A stretch of 64,000 nt of DNA from Microbispora siamensis (GTDB lineage Bacteria; Actinomycetota; Actinomycetes; Streptosporangiales; Streptosporangiaceae). Positions 40,375 through 49,221 of this stretch are shown in pieces. The notes below the pieces were generated by a model that was given only the letters and a program-made list of their open reading frames with translations, did no database searches and was not told where the DNA came from. The stretch lies in NCBI RefSeq assembly GCF_016863095.1, contig NZ_BOOF01000052.1:1-64000 (forward strand), in the 5' to 3' direction. The first letter of the stretch is position 1. Every line of letters begins with the position of its first letter. Made by a program: the position numbers and the translations under genes.

Positions 40375-41719
40375 TGCCCTGCTGATGCTGCTCGCGGGCC
40401 TGGCCGCTTCGGCGGTCGGCCTGTGGGCCTGGCACCGCTACCACTTCCGCTCCTTCTGGTTGATCGTCGGCTTCCCCCTCGTCGCGGTCACCGTCCGGGC
40501 GACCTGGCGGAAGGTGGCCCTCGGCTGCGGGCTGACCAAGAAGCGGCAACGCTGGTGGTTCACCGCGGTCCCCGGCGCGATCGCCTCGACCGGGCTCGTG
40601 AAGGTACGGCGGCGCTTCCAGCGGGTCGCGGTCGACACCAAACCGTTCATGTGGCTACCACTGCCGACTCGGCACGGTTGGCGCGTCACCGTCCACACCC
40701 TCGAAGGGCAGATTCCCGCCGACTACGCTCAAGCCGCCGAACGGCTCGCGCACTCCTGGGGTGTGCATGCTGTACGGGTCTCCTCCCCTCGGCCCGGCCG
40801 AGTCGTCCTGGCCGCCACGGTGCGGGACCCGCTCGTCCGGCTCGACCACATCCCGGCCTCGGGTGAGCTCCTCACCGTGCACGTGGGGCGGCTGGAGACC
40901 GGCGGGCTGTGGACGATCGACTTCCGTACGGTGCCGCACTGGATCAACGCGGGGGCCACCCAATCCGGTAAGTCCAACCTCGCCAACGCCCTGTTCGTCG
41001 GACTCGCTCCGCAACCGGTCGCCCTGGTCGGCATCGACCTCAAAGGCGGAGTCGAGTTCACCCCGTACGCGCCCCGGCTGTCGGCCCTGGCAACCACGCG
41101 GACCGAGAGCGTGACCCTGCTGGATGACCTGATGGCCGTGATGGCCGACCGGATGGGGCTATGCCGTACGGCCGGCGCCCGCAACATCTGGCAACTCCCG
41201 CCCGGCGTGCGGCCACTCCCGGTCGTGGTGCTGGTCGACGAGCTGGCCGAGCTGTACCTGATGGCCGACAAGTCCGAGAAAGACGAGATCGCCCACACCT
41301 CGACCGCACTGTTGCGCATCGCCCAGCTCGGGCGGGCGTTCGGCATCTACCTCTTCCTGTCCGGCCAACGGATCGGCTCCGACCTCGGCCCCGGCGTCAC
41401 CGCCCTGCGCGCCCAGTGCTCCGGGCGGATCTGCCACCGGGTCAACGACCCGGAGACCGCCACCATGACCCTCGGCGACCTCGACCCGGCCGCCCTGGTC
41501 TCCGCCCGCGCGATCCCCGCCGAGACCCCCGGTGTCGCGATCGTCGCCCATCAAGACGGCCAGTGGTACCGCGCCCGCTCCTTCCACGTCTCCGAGCAGA
41601 CCGCAGAACACACCGCCCGGCACTGGTCCCGGCTCACACCCGCGTGGGCCGAGATCGCCCAGCCCGGCCGCGCCACCGGCTTTGATGAGGCCGCCCTGTC
41701 CGACCTGCTGTCCGCCTGA
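40367..41719 (+). CDS. FtsK/SpoIIIE-type DNA translocase of element 3
   Basis: The 450-residue product (GTG start) has two N-terminal helices (about residues 5-22 and 29-45) and an FtsK motor with Walker A GATQSGKS (196-203), ALVGIDLKGGVEFTPY and Walker B VVVLVDELAE (DE 291-292). It lacks obvious similarity to the element 2 translocase outside the motor motifs. It should move double-stranded element DNA during mycelial conjugation. Confidence 0.92.
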   Translation: MRDALLMLLAGLAASAVGLWAWHRYHFRSFWLIVGFPLVAVTVRATWRKVALGCGLTKKRQRWWFTAVPGAIASTGLVKVRRRFQRVAVDTKPFMWLPLPTRHGWRVTVHTLEGQIPADYAQAAERLAHSWGVHAVRVSSPRPGRVVLAATVRDPLVRLDHIPASGELLTVHVGRLETGGLWTIDFRTVPHWINAGATQSGKSNLANALFVGLAPQPVALVGIDLKGGVEFTPYAPRLSALATTRTESVTLLDDLMAVMADRMGLCRTAGARNIWQLPPGVRPLPVVVLVDELAELYLMADKSEKDEIAHTSTALLRIAQLGRAFGIYLFLSGQRIGSDLGPGVTALRAQCSGRICHRVNDPETATMTLGDLDPAALVSARAIPAETPGVAIVAHQDGQWYRARSFHVSEQTAEHTARHWSRLTPAWAEIAQPGRATGFDEAALSDLLSA

Positions 41720-41737
41720 CCGAGAAAGGGGGTAACG

Positions 41738-42400
41738 ATGCGACGCCTTGCCTCATGGCTGCTCGACACCGGGCCGGTTCTCGTCCTGGCCGCCATCGCG
41801 GGTGCCGGATCGTTCACCCACATCCGCGACACCGCCACCGACCACGGACAGACCGGCTGGATGTCGTGGGCCGTGGCCGTCTGCGTCGACCTCACCTGTG
41901 TCATGGCCGCCCGTGAACGGCAGCGTGACAAGAAGACCGGACGCCAACGGACCGGCCTCGTGTCCTGGCCGACGCTCGTTCTGGCCGGCGGGATCGTGTT
42001 GTCCCTGGCCGCCAATCTGCATCAAGCCGAACCGACCATGTGGGGCTGGCTGACGGCCGCCACCCCTGCCGGGGCGTTCCTCATTGCCGTCTCGATGCTC
42101 GAACGCCGCGCCGCGGCCCCGCGTCCCGCTCAGTCCGCGCCCGTCCTGACCGTCGATGCCGTCCCGTCCTCGTCGTCCCCCGCTCCGGCGCTCGTCCCCG
42201 CCGTTCAGGACGGGCAGGACGGTGAGCCGGGACCGTCCCCGGCGCTGGTCGACTACGCCCGCCGCGTCGCTGACGAACACCAGGCCAAGCACGGCAAGCC
42301 GATCACTCGCGACGTGCTGCGCGCCCGCCTGGGCGTGTCCAACCAGCTCGCCTCCGACCTGTTGCGCGCCCTGCGCAGCGCATCCGAACCCATCGCATGA
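41738..42400 (+). CDS. DUF2637 membrane protein, SpdB-like spread protein
   Basis: The 220-residue product has an N-terminal block of four helices (DTGPVLVLAAIAGAGSFTHI, WMSWAVAVCVDLTCVMAA, WPTLVLAGGIVLSLAANLHQ, TPAGAFLIAVSML) with the ARERQRDKK motif, typical of DUF2637/SpdB proteins next to tra genes. A C-terminal cytosolic tail carries a winged-helix-like segment (ITRDVLRARLGVSNQLASDL). It probably aids spread of the element along the recipient mycelium. Confidence 0.85.
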   Translation: MRRLASWLLDTGPVLVLAAIAGAGSFTHIRDTATDHGQTGWMSWAVAVCVDLTCVMAARERQRDKKTGRQRTGLVSWPTLVLAGGIVLSLAANLHQAEPTMWGWLTAATPAGAFLIAVSMLERRAAAPRPAQSAPVLTVDAVPSSSSPAPALVPAVQDGQDGEPGPSPALVDYARRVADEHQAKHGKPITRDVLRARLGVSNQLASDLLRALRSASEPIA

Positions 42401-42414
42401 AAGGAGATCACCAC

Positions 42415-42768
42415 ATGACCAACGACGATCATCGGGCCGCCCTCATCGCCGGGCTCCGCGCCTTGGCCGACTTCCTGGAGGCCAACCCGGCCGTCCCCGT
42501 CCCGTACTCGGTCAACGTGCTGTACTTCCCGCACCGCGCCACGGATGCCGAGATGTGCGCCGAGGTCGACCGCATCGCCGAACTGCTCGGCGCTCCGATC
42601 AGCCAGGAGTTCGGCCACTACGGCGCTTCGGTCCGCTTCGGACCGGTGGAGTACAAGGCCGTGGCCATCCTGGCGGCCCGTCGCGCCGAGTACGAGGCGC
42701 ACATGAGCTACGAGGGCTGCATCCACCCCGACCCCGTCCCCGACCAGAACGCGGCGCAGGCCGCCTGA
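42415..42768 (+). CDS. Unknown 117-residue AICE protein
   Basis: ATG 42415 behind AAAGGAG (42400-42406) is chosen over in-frame ATG 42397. The product has RAALIAGLRALADFLEANPA, YSVNVLYFPHRATDAEMCA, VDRIAELLGAPIS and VRFGPVEYKAVAI. Small alpha/beta proteins of this look accompany AICE replication genes. Function unknown. Confidence 0.65.
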   Translation: MTNDDHRAALIAGLRALADFLEANPAVPVPYSVNVLYFPHRATDAEMCAEVDRIAELLGAPISQEFGHYGASVRFGPVEYKAVAILAARRAEYEAHMSYEGCIHPDPVPDQNAAQAA

Positions 42769-42790
42769 CGACGAAAGGAGGTGACGCCTC

Positions 42791-42931
42791 ATGCCCGACA
42801 GCGAGCAGGCTCTGCCCGCGACTCCCGCGCCGATCATGCCGCGGCGGTGGCAGTGCTGCCACTGCGGTGGAGGCGGCGTGGACTCCTACGGCGAGACCTG
42901 TCGCCACTGTGACGGGCTCGGCTTCTGCTGA
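42791..42931 (+). CDS. DnaJ-like zinc miniprotein, 46 residues
   Basis: ATG 42791 follows a strong AAAGGAGGTGA at 42775-42785. The product has CCHCGGGGV (from residue 22) and CRHCDGLGF (from residue 37), the CxxCxGxG repeat of DnaJ zinc fingers. It is the counterpart of 21063-21227 in element 2. It lies between two well-supported genes with ribosome binding sites, which supports it as a true gene. Confidence 0.7.
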   Translation: MPDSEQALPATPAPIMPRRWQCCHCGGGGVDSYGETCRHCDGLGFC

Positions 42932-43027
42932 TCCGTCAGCGCCCCCGGCCTGGCCGTACATCCGCCAAGACGCCTGCCAGGTCGGGGGCCATCCCTCCAC
43001 CCATACGAGTGAAAGGAGGTCTCCATC

Positions 43028-44410
43028 TTGCCCGTAACATCCGCCAACGCGCACGCCATCCGCGGCGCCATCGCCCGACTCAACAACCCTGACTGCTCCC
43101 GCTTCGCCTCCCAGATCCGCCGTACGGGCGGCTGCCGGCAGCCGATCCACCTGCGCGGCAAGGTCGAACACTGGGACAGGGCCACCGGGACCCTGCTGCA
43201 CCGCTACAGCACCCACCTCGAACCGAACGGCGTCCTCCGGGTCCCATGCAAGACCCGCCGCGCCTCCCGCTGCCCGGCCTGCGCGGAGACCTACCGGGCC
43301 GACACCTACCACCTCATCCGCGCCGGCCTCGTCGGCGGCAAAGGCGTCCCCGCATCGGTGACCGCGCACCCGTGCCTGTTCGTCACCCTCACCGCGCCGT
43401 CGTTCGGCCCGGTCCACACCCGCAGGCAGCACAACGGGAGCGTCCTGCCCTGCCACCCCCGCCGCGACGCCGAGACCTGTCCGCACGGGCGCGTCCTGTC
43501 CTGCACCGCCCGGCACGGGACCGACAATGACTGCCTCGGCGAGCCGCTGTGCCCCGACTGCTACGACTACACCGGCTCGGTGCTGTTCAACGCGGTCGCG
43601 CCGCTGCTGTGGAAGCGCTTCGCCGACGCCCTGCGCCGGCACCTGGCCAAGCTCGGCGGCCTGACCCTGCGCGACATGCGTGACCAACTCGTCGTCTCCT
43701 TCGCCAAGGTCGCCGAATATCAGCGGCGCGGCGTCGTCCACCTCCACGCCGTCATCCGGCTCGACGGTCCGGCCGGACCCATCTCCCCGCCCCCGGCCTG
43801 GGCCACGCTCGACCTCCTCGGCCAAGCCGTACGGCACGCCGCCTCCGTGGTCATCGCCAAGATCCCCACGTTCGAGGGCGAGCCCGCTGGTGTCCTGCGC
43901 TGGGGCCAGCAACTCGACGTCCGCCCGATCACTCTCGACGGTGAGTTGACCGACCAGGCCGTTGCGGGCTACGTCGCCAAGTATGCGACCAAGGCCGCCG
44001 AATGCGTCGGTACCATCGACCGGCGCATCGTCCCCGGCGAGGACCTGGCCGCTCTGCCTGTTCGGGACCACGCGCGGCGGCTCATTGCCGAATGCCTCCG
44101 TCTGGGTGCCTTCGAGGAGCTGGCCGACCTACGGCTGACCCAGTGGGCGCACATGCTCGGCTTCCGCGGCCACTTCTCCACCCGATCCCGCCGCTACTCC
44201 ACCACCCTCCGCGAGATCCGGGCGGAGAGAGAACGCTTCGTTCACACCGAAGAGATCACTCACGGGCGCCTGCCCCTCCTCGACGAGGACACCGTCCTCG
44301 TGATCAGCGAATGGGAGTACGCCGGAAAGGGCTATTCCCCGGGTGACGCCCTCGTCGCCGCACTGGACTGTGCGCAGCTCCACGGCTCCGGAGGTCCTCG
44401 TGACCTCTGA
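43028..44410 (+). CDS. Rolling-circle replication initiator of element 3
   Basis: TTG 43028 follows AAAGGAGG. The 460-residue product has a Cys cluster (CPACAETYRA; CPDCYDYTG), LFVTLTAPSFGPVHT, the HUH motif VVHLHAVIRLDG (H238, H240) and AGYVAKYATKAAE with nicking-type Tyr. It is the AICE initiator family in a version distinct from that of element 2. Its end overlaps the xis start by 11 bp. Confidence 0.9.
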   Translation: MPVTSANAHAIRGAIARLNNPDCSRFASQIRRTGGCRQPIHLRGKVEHWDRATGTLLHRYSTHLEPNGVLRVPCKTRRASRCPACAETYRADTYHLIRAGLVGGKGVPASVTAHPCLFVTLTAPSFGPVHTRRQHNGSVLPCHPRRDAETCPHGRVLSCTARHGTDNDCLGEPLCPDCYDYTGSVLFNAVAPLLWKRFADALRRHLAKLGGLTLRDMRDQLVVSFAKVAEYQRRGVVHLHAVIRLDGPAGPISPPPAWATLDLLGQAVRHAASVVIAKIPTFEGEPAGVLRWGQQLDVRPITLDGELTDQAVAGYVAKYATKAAECVGTIDRRIVPGEDLAALPVRDHARRLIAECLRLGAFEELADLRLTQWAHMLGFRGHFSTRSRRYSTTLREIRAERERFVHTEEITHGRLPLLDEDTVLVISEWEYAGKGYSPGDALVAALDCAQLHGSGGPRDL

Positions 44411-44582
44411 ACTGCTGACCGTGCCTGAGGCGATGGCCGTGCTCAAGGTCAGCCGGTGGACGCTCTACTGCCTCCTCCGCTCGGGCGAGTTGCCGTCGGT
44501 GGTCGTGAACGTCCGCTGTCGGCGCATTCCGGCCGCCGCGCTCGACGCCTACGTGTCCCGTCTCTGCGAGGAGGCGGCCTGA
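44400..44582 (+). CDS. xis: Excisionase of element 3
   Basis: GTG 44400 sits behind GGAGG. The 60-residue product has the AlpA/Xis helix-turn-helix: LTVPEAMAVLKVSRWTLYCL, RSGELPSVVVNVRCRRIP. It overlaps rep at its start and int by one base at its stop (TGATG). Confidence 0.9.
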   Translation: MTSELLTVPEAMAVLKVSRWTLYCLLRSGELPSVVVNVRCRRIPAAALDAYVSRLCEEAA

Positions 44583-45841
44583 TGGGCAAGCGCGCAAACG
44601 GCGAGGGCTCCGTCTTCCCGTACAAGGACGGGTGGGCGGGCTATGTCTGGGTCACCACGCCGGAGGGCAAGCGAACCCGTAAGTGGGCGTACGGCAAGAC
44701 CCGTGAGGAGACCCACGAGAAGTGGCTCAAGCTCCACGAGCTGGCGAGCAAGGGGCCGGTGCCGACGAAGCACCCCACCGTGGCCGCGTACCTGGCCCAG
44801 TGGCTCGCCGAAGTCGTGAAGCCCAACCGTGAGCCGACGACCTACGTCGCGTATGAGCCGCTCGTACGGCTTTACATCATCCCCGGCCTCGGGAAGAAGC
44901 GGCTCGACAAGCTCACCGTCCGCGACGTACAGACGTGGCTTAACAGCCTGACGACGCTCTGCACCTGCTGTGATCAGAAGAAAGATCACAAACGGCCGGA
45001 GTCCAAGCGGCGGTGCTGTTCCAAGGGGCAGTGCTGCGAGAGCTACCCGTCTCGAAGCACGATCACCGGCATCCGCAGCGTTCTACGTGCCGCGCTGGGC
45101 AATGCCGTACGCGAAGAACTGATCTCGAAGAATGTCGCAGCGCTGGCCACACTCCCGACGAAGGCGAAGACCAAGAGCAAGCGTAGGAAGCGTCACGCGA
45201 TCTGGAGCGTCGATGAGGCACGGCGGTTCCTGGAATACGTGAGGGGCAAGGACGATCCGCTCTACGCCGCGTACGTGCTCATCCTTGGCCTCGGCCTGCG
45301 ACGTGGCGAGGTGCTGGGGCTGGTCTGGGACAGCGTCGATTTCGAGAGCTCCGAGCTGTGGATCAATCACCAGCTCACTCGGGTCAGCGGTCAGCTGCTG
45401 CACCGTGACACCACGAAGACGGAGGACTCCGAGAACTCCCTTCCTCTCATCGGTCTCTGCGTCTCCGCCCTGAAGCACCGGCAACGAGTACAGGAGGATG
45501 CGCGGAAAGAGGCCGGCGCGAAGTGGAAGGACTCGGACCTCGTCTTCACCACGAAATTTGGCACGCCGATCGAACCGCGGAACTTCAACCGCTCGTTCGA
45601 CCTCCACTGCGCCGGGGCTGAGGTCCCTAGGATCCGCGTTCACGACACCCGGCACACCTGCGCCTCGCTCCTGGCCGCACTCGACGTTCACCCTCGCGTC
45701 GCGATGCGCATCCTGCGCCACTCGCAGATCTCGCTGACCATGAACGTCTACACACAGATCCCGTCGCCGGCTACCCGCAAGGCCCTCGACCGCCTGAGTC
45801 AGAGCCTTGATGGAGAGGCCCAATCAAATATAACGCTTTGA
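44582..45841 (+). CDS. int: Tyrosine integrase of element 3
   Basis: The 419-residue product has an N-terminal arm-binding domain (GEGSVFPYKDGWAGYVW), a core-binding domain with an inserted Cys-rich loop (CTCC at 127-130, RCC at 144-146, CC at 151-152) that could bind zinc, and a catalytic domain with R240 (LRRGEVLGL), H354-D-T-R357, H380 in RHSQ and nucleophile Y390. It is complete. Unlike element 2's Int it ends 572 bp before its att site. Confidence 0.95.
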   Translation: MGKRANGEGSVFPYKDGWAGYVWVTTPEGKRTRKWAYGKTREETHEKWLKLHELASKGPVPTKHPTVAAYLAQWLAEVVKPNREPTTYVAYEPLVRLYIIPGLGKKRLDKLTVRDVQTWLNSLTTLCTCCDQKKDHKRPESKRRCCSKGQCCESYPSRSTITGIRSVLRAALGNAVREELISKNVAALATLPTKAKTKSKRRKRHAIWSVDEARRFLEYVRGKDDPLYAAYVLILGLGLRRGEVLGLVWDSVDFESSELWINHQLTRVSGQLLHRDTTKTEDSENSLPLIGLCVSALKHRQRVQEDARKEAGAKWKDSDLVFTTKFGTPIEPRNFNRSFDLHCAGAEVPRIRVHDTRHTCASLLAALDVHPRVAMRILRHSQISLTMNVYTQIPSPATRKALDRLSQSLDGEAQSNITL

Positions 45842-46150
45842 CAACAAACAGCGTTCACTCTTTGACCTACACGGTTAGAGGATCTTAGAAATTACCCCTC
45901 AATAATTTAGCGCATCTACTGATGGATTCCTCCGTCAGGCACATGAGCTGGAACGTTACGGCACTAAGTACCCGTACATTTCCGCAGGTCACAGCCACAA
46001 ACGCACGTTTTTGTCTTTCAGTGATGTCACTGGGCAATCGCGTAGTCTTCCGGTAACGCCCCACCCGGGCTAAGACACGGGGTCCCTACGAAAGATCCAT
46101 GTCGAAGCTCGGGCGGGGCTTTCGGACCACCTACGTGAAGGAAGCCCACA
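45842..46150. other. AT-richer intergenic end of element 3
   Basis: There is no supported gene. The start, at 45842-45960, is noticeably AT-rich for this genome, then the stretch carries CAGTGATGTCACTG-type inverted symmetry near 46019-46032. It is probably attachment-region DNA. Confidence 0.4.
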
Positions 46151-46333
46151 GTGCCGACAGTACCTCCCCCACCACATGCCGTGGTAGCCGCTTTCATCCT
46201 GGCAGGCCTTGCGATCGGTCTAGCTCTAATCGGCTTCCGGGCGACCGACATCAGCCAGATCATGAGTCAGGTCACGGCGCTGGTAGCGCTGTACGTCGTC
46301 AAGCAAGGCCCGACCACCTCTACCCTCGCCTGA
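46151..46333 (+). CDS. Possible small membrane protein
   Basis: GTG 46151 follows GAAGGAAG. The 60-residue product has a hydrophobic segment VVAAFILAGLAIGLALIGF and a weaker one near IMSQVTALVALYVV. It is in the element's end region, where few genes are expected, so it may be a chance frame. Confidence 0.35.
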   Translation: MPTVPPPPHAVVAAFILAGLAIGLALIGFRATDISQIMSQVTALVALYVVKQGPTTSTLA

Positions 46334-46343
46334 GGCAGAGCAC

Positions 46344-46368
46344 GTTGCTGTACGGCACTGCTGTACGG
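46344..46368. repeat. Putative integrase arm-type sites, right end of element 3
   Basis: GTTGCTGTACGG at 46344 and TGCTGTACGG at 46359, repeating the unit found at 29310-29337. Confidence 0.7.
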
Positions 46369-46371
46369 ACG

Positions 46372-46409
46372 TCAGAGGCCCCTTCCCGATCATGGGAAGG
46401 GGCCTCTGA
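46372..46409. terminator. Terminator of tRNA-Thr supplied by element 3
   Basis: Perfect 16-bp stem TCAGAGGCCCCTTCCC / GGGAAGGGGCCTCTGA with a 6-base loop, 5 bp beyond the tRNA 3' end. Its sequence differs from the chromosomal-type hairpin at 6028. Confidence 0.8.
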
Positions 46410-46413
46410 GCTG

Positions 46414-46456
46414 GAGCCGCCTTGGGGAATCGAACCCCAGACCTTCTGTTTACAAG
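46414..46456. repeat. att copy 4, inside the intact tRNA-Thr
   Basis: Identical 43-bp core, here joined to the tRNA 5' half, so this junction keeps the tRNA functional. Confidence 0.95.
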
Positions 46457-46487
46457 ACAGATGCTCTGCCGATTGAGCTAAGGCGGC
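46415..46487 (-). tRNA. tRNA-Thr (anticodon UGU)
   Basis: The 73-nt cloverleaf on the minus strand has acceptor GCCGCCT / AGGCGGC, D arm GCTC/GAGC, anticodon stem TCTGT/ACAGA with loop CTTGTAA (anticodon TGT), and T arm TGGGG/CCCCA with TTCGATT. CCA is encoded just beyond the discriminator T. It is the integration target of all three elements. Confidence 0.98.
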
Positions 46488-46538
46488 CTGCTACCCAGAC
46501 GAGTTTAGTGGGCCGAGGGCCGTACCGTCACGGTGAAA

Positions 46539-47498
46539 TCACCGGCGACGGTGGCGGGCGACCTCGTAGAGGGCGATCCCGGCGGCCACGCCGGCGTTCA
46601 GCGACTCGGCCGCGGCGTTCATGGGAATGCGGGCGATCTGGTCGCACGCCTCCCTGACCAGGCGGGACAGGCCCTTGCCCTCCGAGCCGACGACCACGAC
46701 GAGCGGTTCCGTCGCGAGTTCGACGTCGGCGATGTCCACTGTGGCGGTGCCGTCGAGGCCGACCACGAACAGGCCCTCCTCCCGGTACGCCTGGAGGGTC
46801 TGGGTGAGGTTCGACGCGCGGGCGACGGGGAGGGTCGCGAGGGTGCCGGCCGAGGTCTTCCAGGCGCCGGCGGTGACGCCCGCCGAACGGCGGGACGGAA
46901 CGAGCAGCCCGTGCGCGCCGAAGGCGGTCGCCGAGCGCGCGATGGCGCCGAGGTTGCGCGGGTCGGTCACGCCGTCCAAGGCGACGATCAACGGTACTTC
47001 GGCGGCGTCCCTGGCCCGCTCCACGAGCTGCTCGGGGTGCGCGTAGTCGTACGGCGGGACCTGCAGGCCGAGGCCCTGGTGAACCGTGCTCTCGGTCAGC
47101 CGGTCGAGCTTGTCCCGGCTGACCTCCAGCAGGGCGATGCCGCGGTCAGCCGCGATCTTGATGGCCTCGCGGACGCGATCGTCGTTGTCGACCCGCTGCG
47201 CCACGTACAGCGCGTTCGCGGGGACCCCCGCGCGCAGCGCCTCGACAACGGGGTTCCGGCCGCCGATGACCTCCGGGGCGTCCTCCCGGCGTGTACGGCT
47301 CGGCGCACGCGAGGAGGAACCCCCGCCGCCCCGGGCCTCGCGCTCGATCCGCTCGGCTCGGGCCTTGTCCTTGTACCAGTGCCGCATGTGCGCGGGCGGC
47401 GTCGCTCCCTTGCCTTCCAGGGAGCGCCTGACCTTGCCACCCGAGCCCTTCGCCGGCCCCTGCTTCTTCGACGGCTTCCCTGAAGCCCTTCCCGCCAT
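46539..47498 (-). CDS. rlmB: 23S rRNA (guanosine-2'-O)-methyltransferase RlmB-like
   Basis: From ATG 47498 the product is 319 residues: a Lys/Arg/Gly-rich N-terminal extension (about 75 residues), the RlmB substrate-binding domain (EVIGGRNPVVEALRAGV...), and a SpoU knotted methyltransferase with VALDGVTDPRNLGAIARSA, VVVVGSEGKGLSRLV and IPMNAAAESLNAGVAAGI motifs. It forms an operon with cysS upstream (22-bp gap), a common actinobacterial arrangement. Confidence 0.95.
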   Translation of the reverse strand: MAGRASGKPSKKQGPAKGSGGKVRRSLEGKGATPPAHMRHWYKDKARAERIEREARGGGGSSSRAPSRTRREDAPEVIGGRNPVVEALRAGVPANALYVAQRVDNDDRVREAIKIAADRGIALLEVSRDKLDRLTESTVHQGLGLQVPPYDYAHPEQLVERARDAAEVPLIVALDGVTDPRNLGAIARSATAFGAHGLLVPSRRSAGVTAGAWKTSAGTLATLPVARASNLTQTLQAYREEGLFVVGLDGTATVDIADVELATEPLVVVVGSEGKGLSRLVREACDQIARIPMNAAAESLNAGVAAGIALYEVARHRRR

Positions 47499-47520
47499 GG
47501 TCTCTAGCGTAGGGCCACGC

Positions 47521-48915
<1,395 letters not shown>

Positions 48916-49221
48916 GAAGGCAAGGCTAACGCCTGACGGCGCAGCACAGGGCTACTTGGGCGCCCGTGAACGGCTTGGTGTGGTCGATCATGGAAACTTC
49001 TGACACATAAGTCCCGATATGACCCTAAACAAAACGCGTAACGATCTGTACGGCGGTCCGCGCGACCTTCGCCTGACTCCTGCTGGACCGGGCCGGACAC
49101 GCAGCGTCGCCGGGCCGGGACCGCGCCGGAGGTTCCCGGCGGAGTCCCCCGTTCCGACACGAAACGGGTGATCACGGGGTTGCGATCGATCGTCACTCCG
49201 ATTCTGTAGGCTCGAAACGCC
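48916..49221. other. Divergent intergenic region cysS / DUF2637 gene
   Basis: This region holds the divergent promoters of cysS and the 49222 gene. An AT-richer patch around 48990-49040 is the likeliest promoter area for cysS. No gene or strong structure is seen. Confidence 0.4.

Larger units (their letters stand above)
29183..46456. mobile_element. Element 3: complete AICE with defence cargo
   Basis: It is bounded by att copy 3 and the intact tRNA-Thr. The backbone is a GntR regulator, SCO3933-like protein, FtsK-type translocase, DUF2637 spread protein, zinc miniproteins, rolling-circle initiator, Xis and Int. The backbone proteins are only distantly like those of element 2, so it is an independent lineage using the same tRNA. 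Cargo is the AIPR / BcgI-like restriction island and a cluster of regulators with HD and NUDIX hydrolases. Confidence 0.9.
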
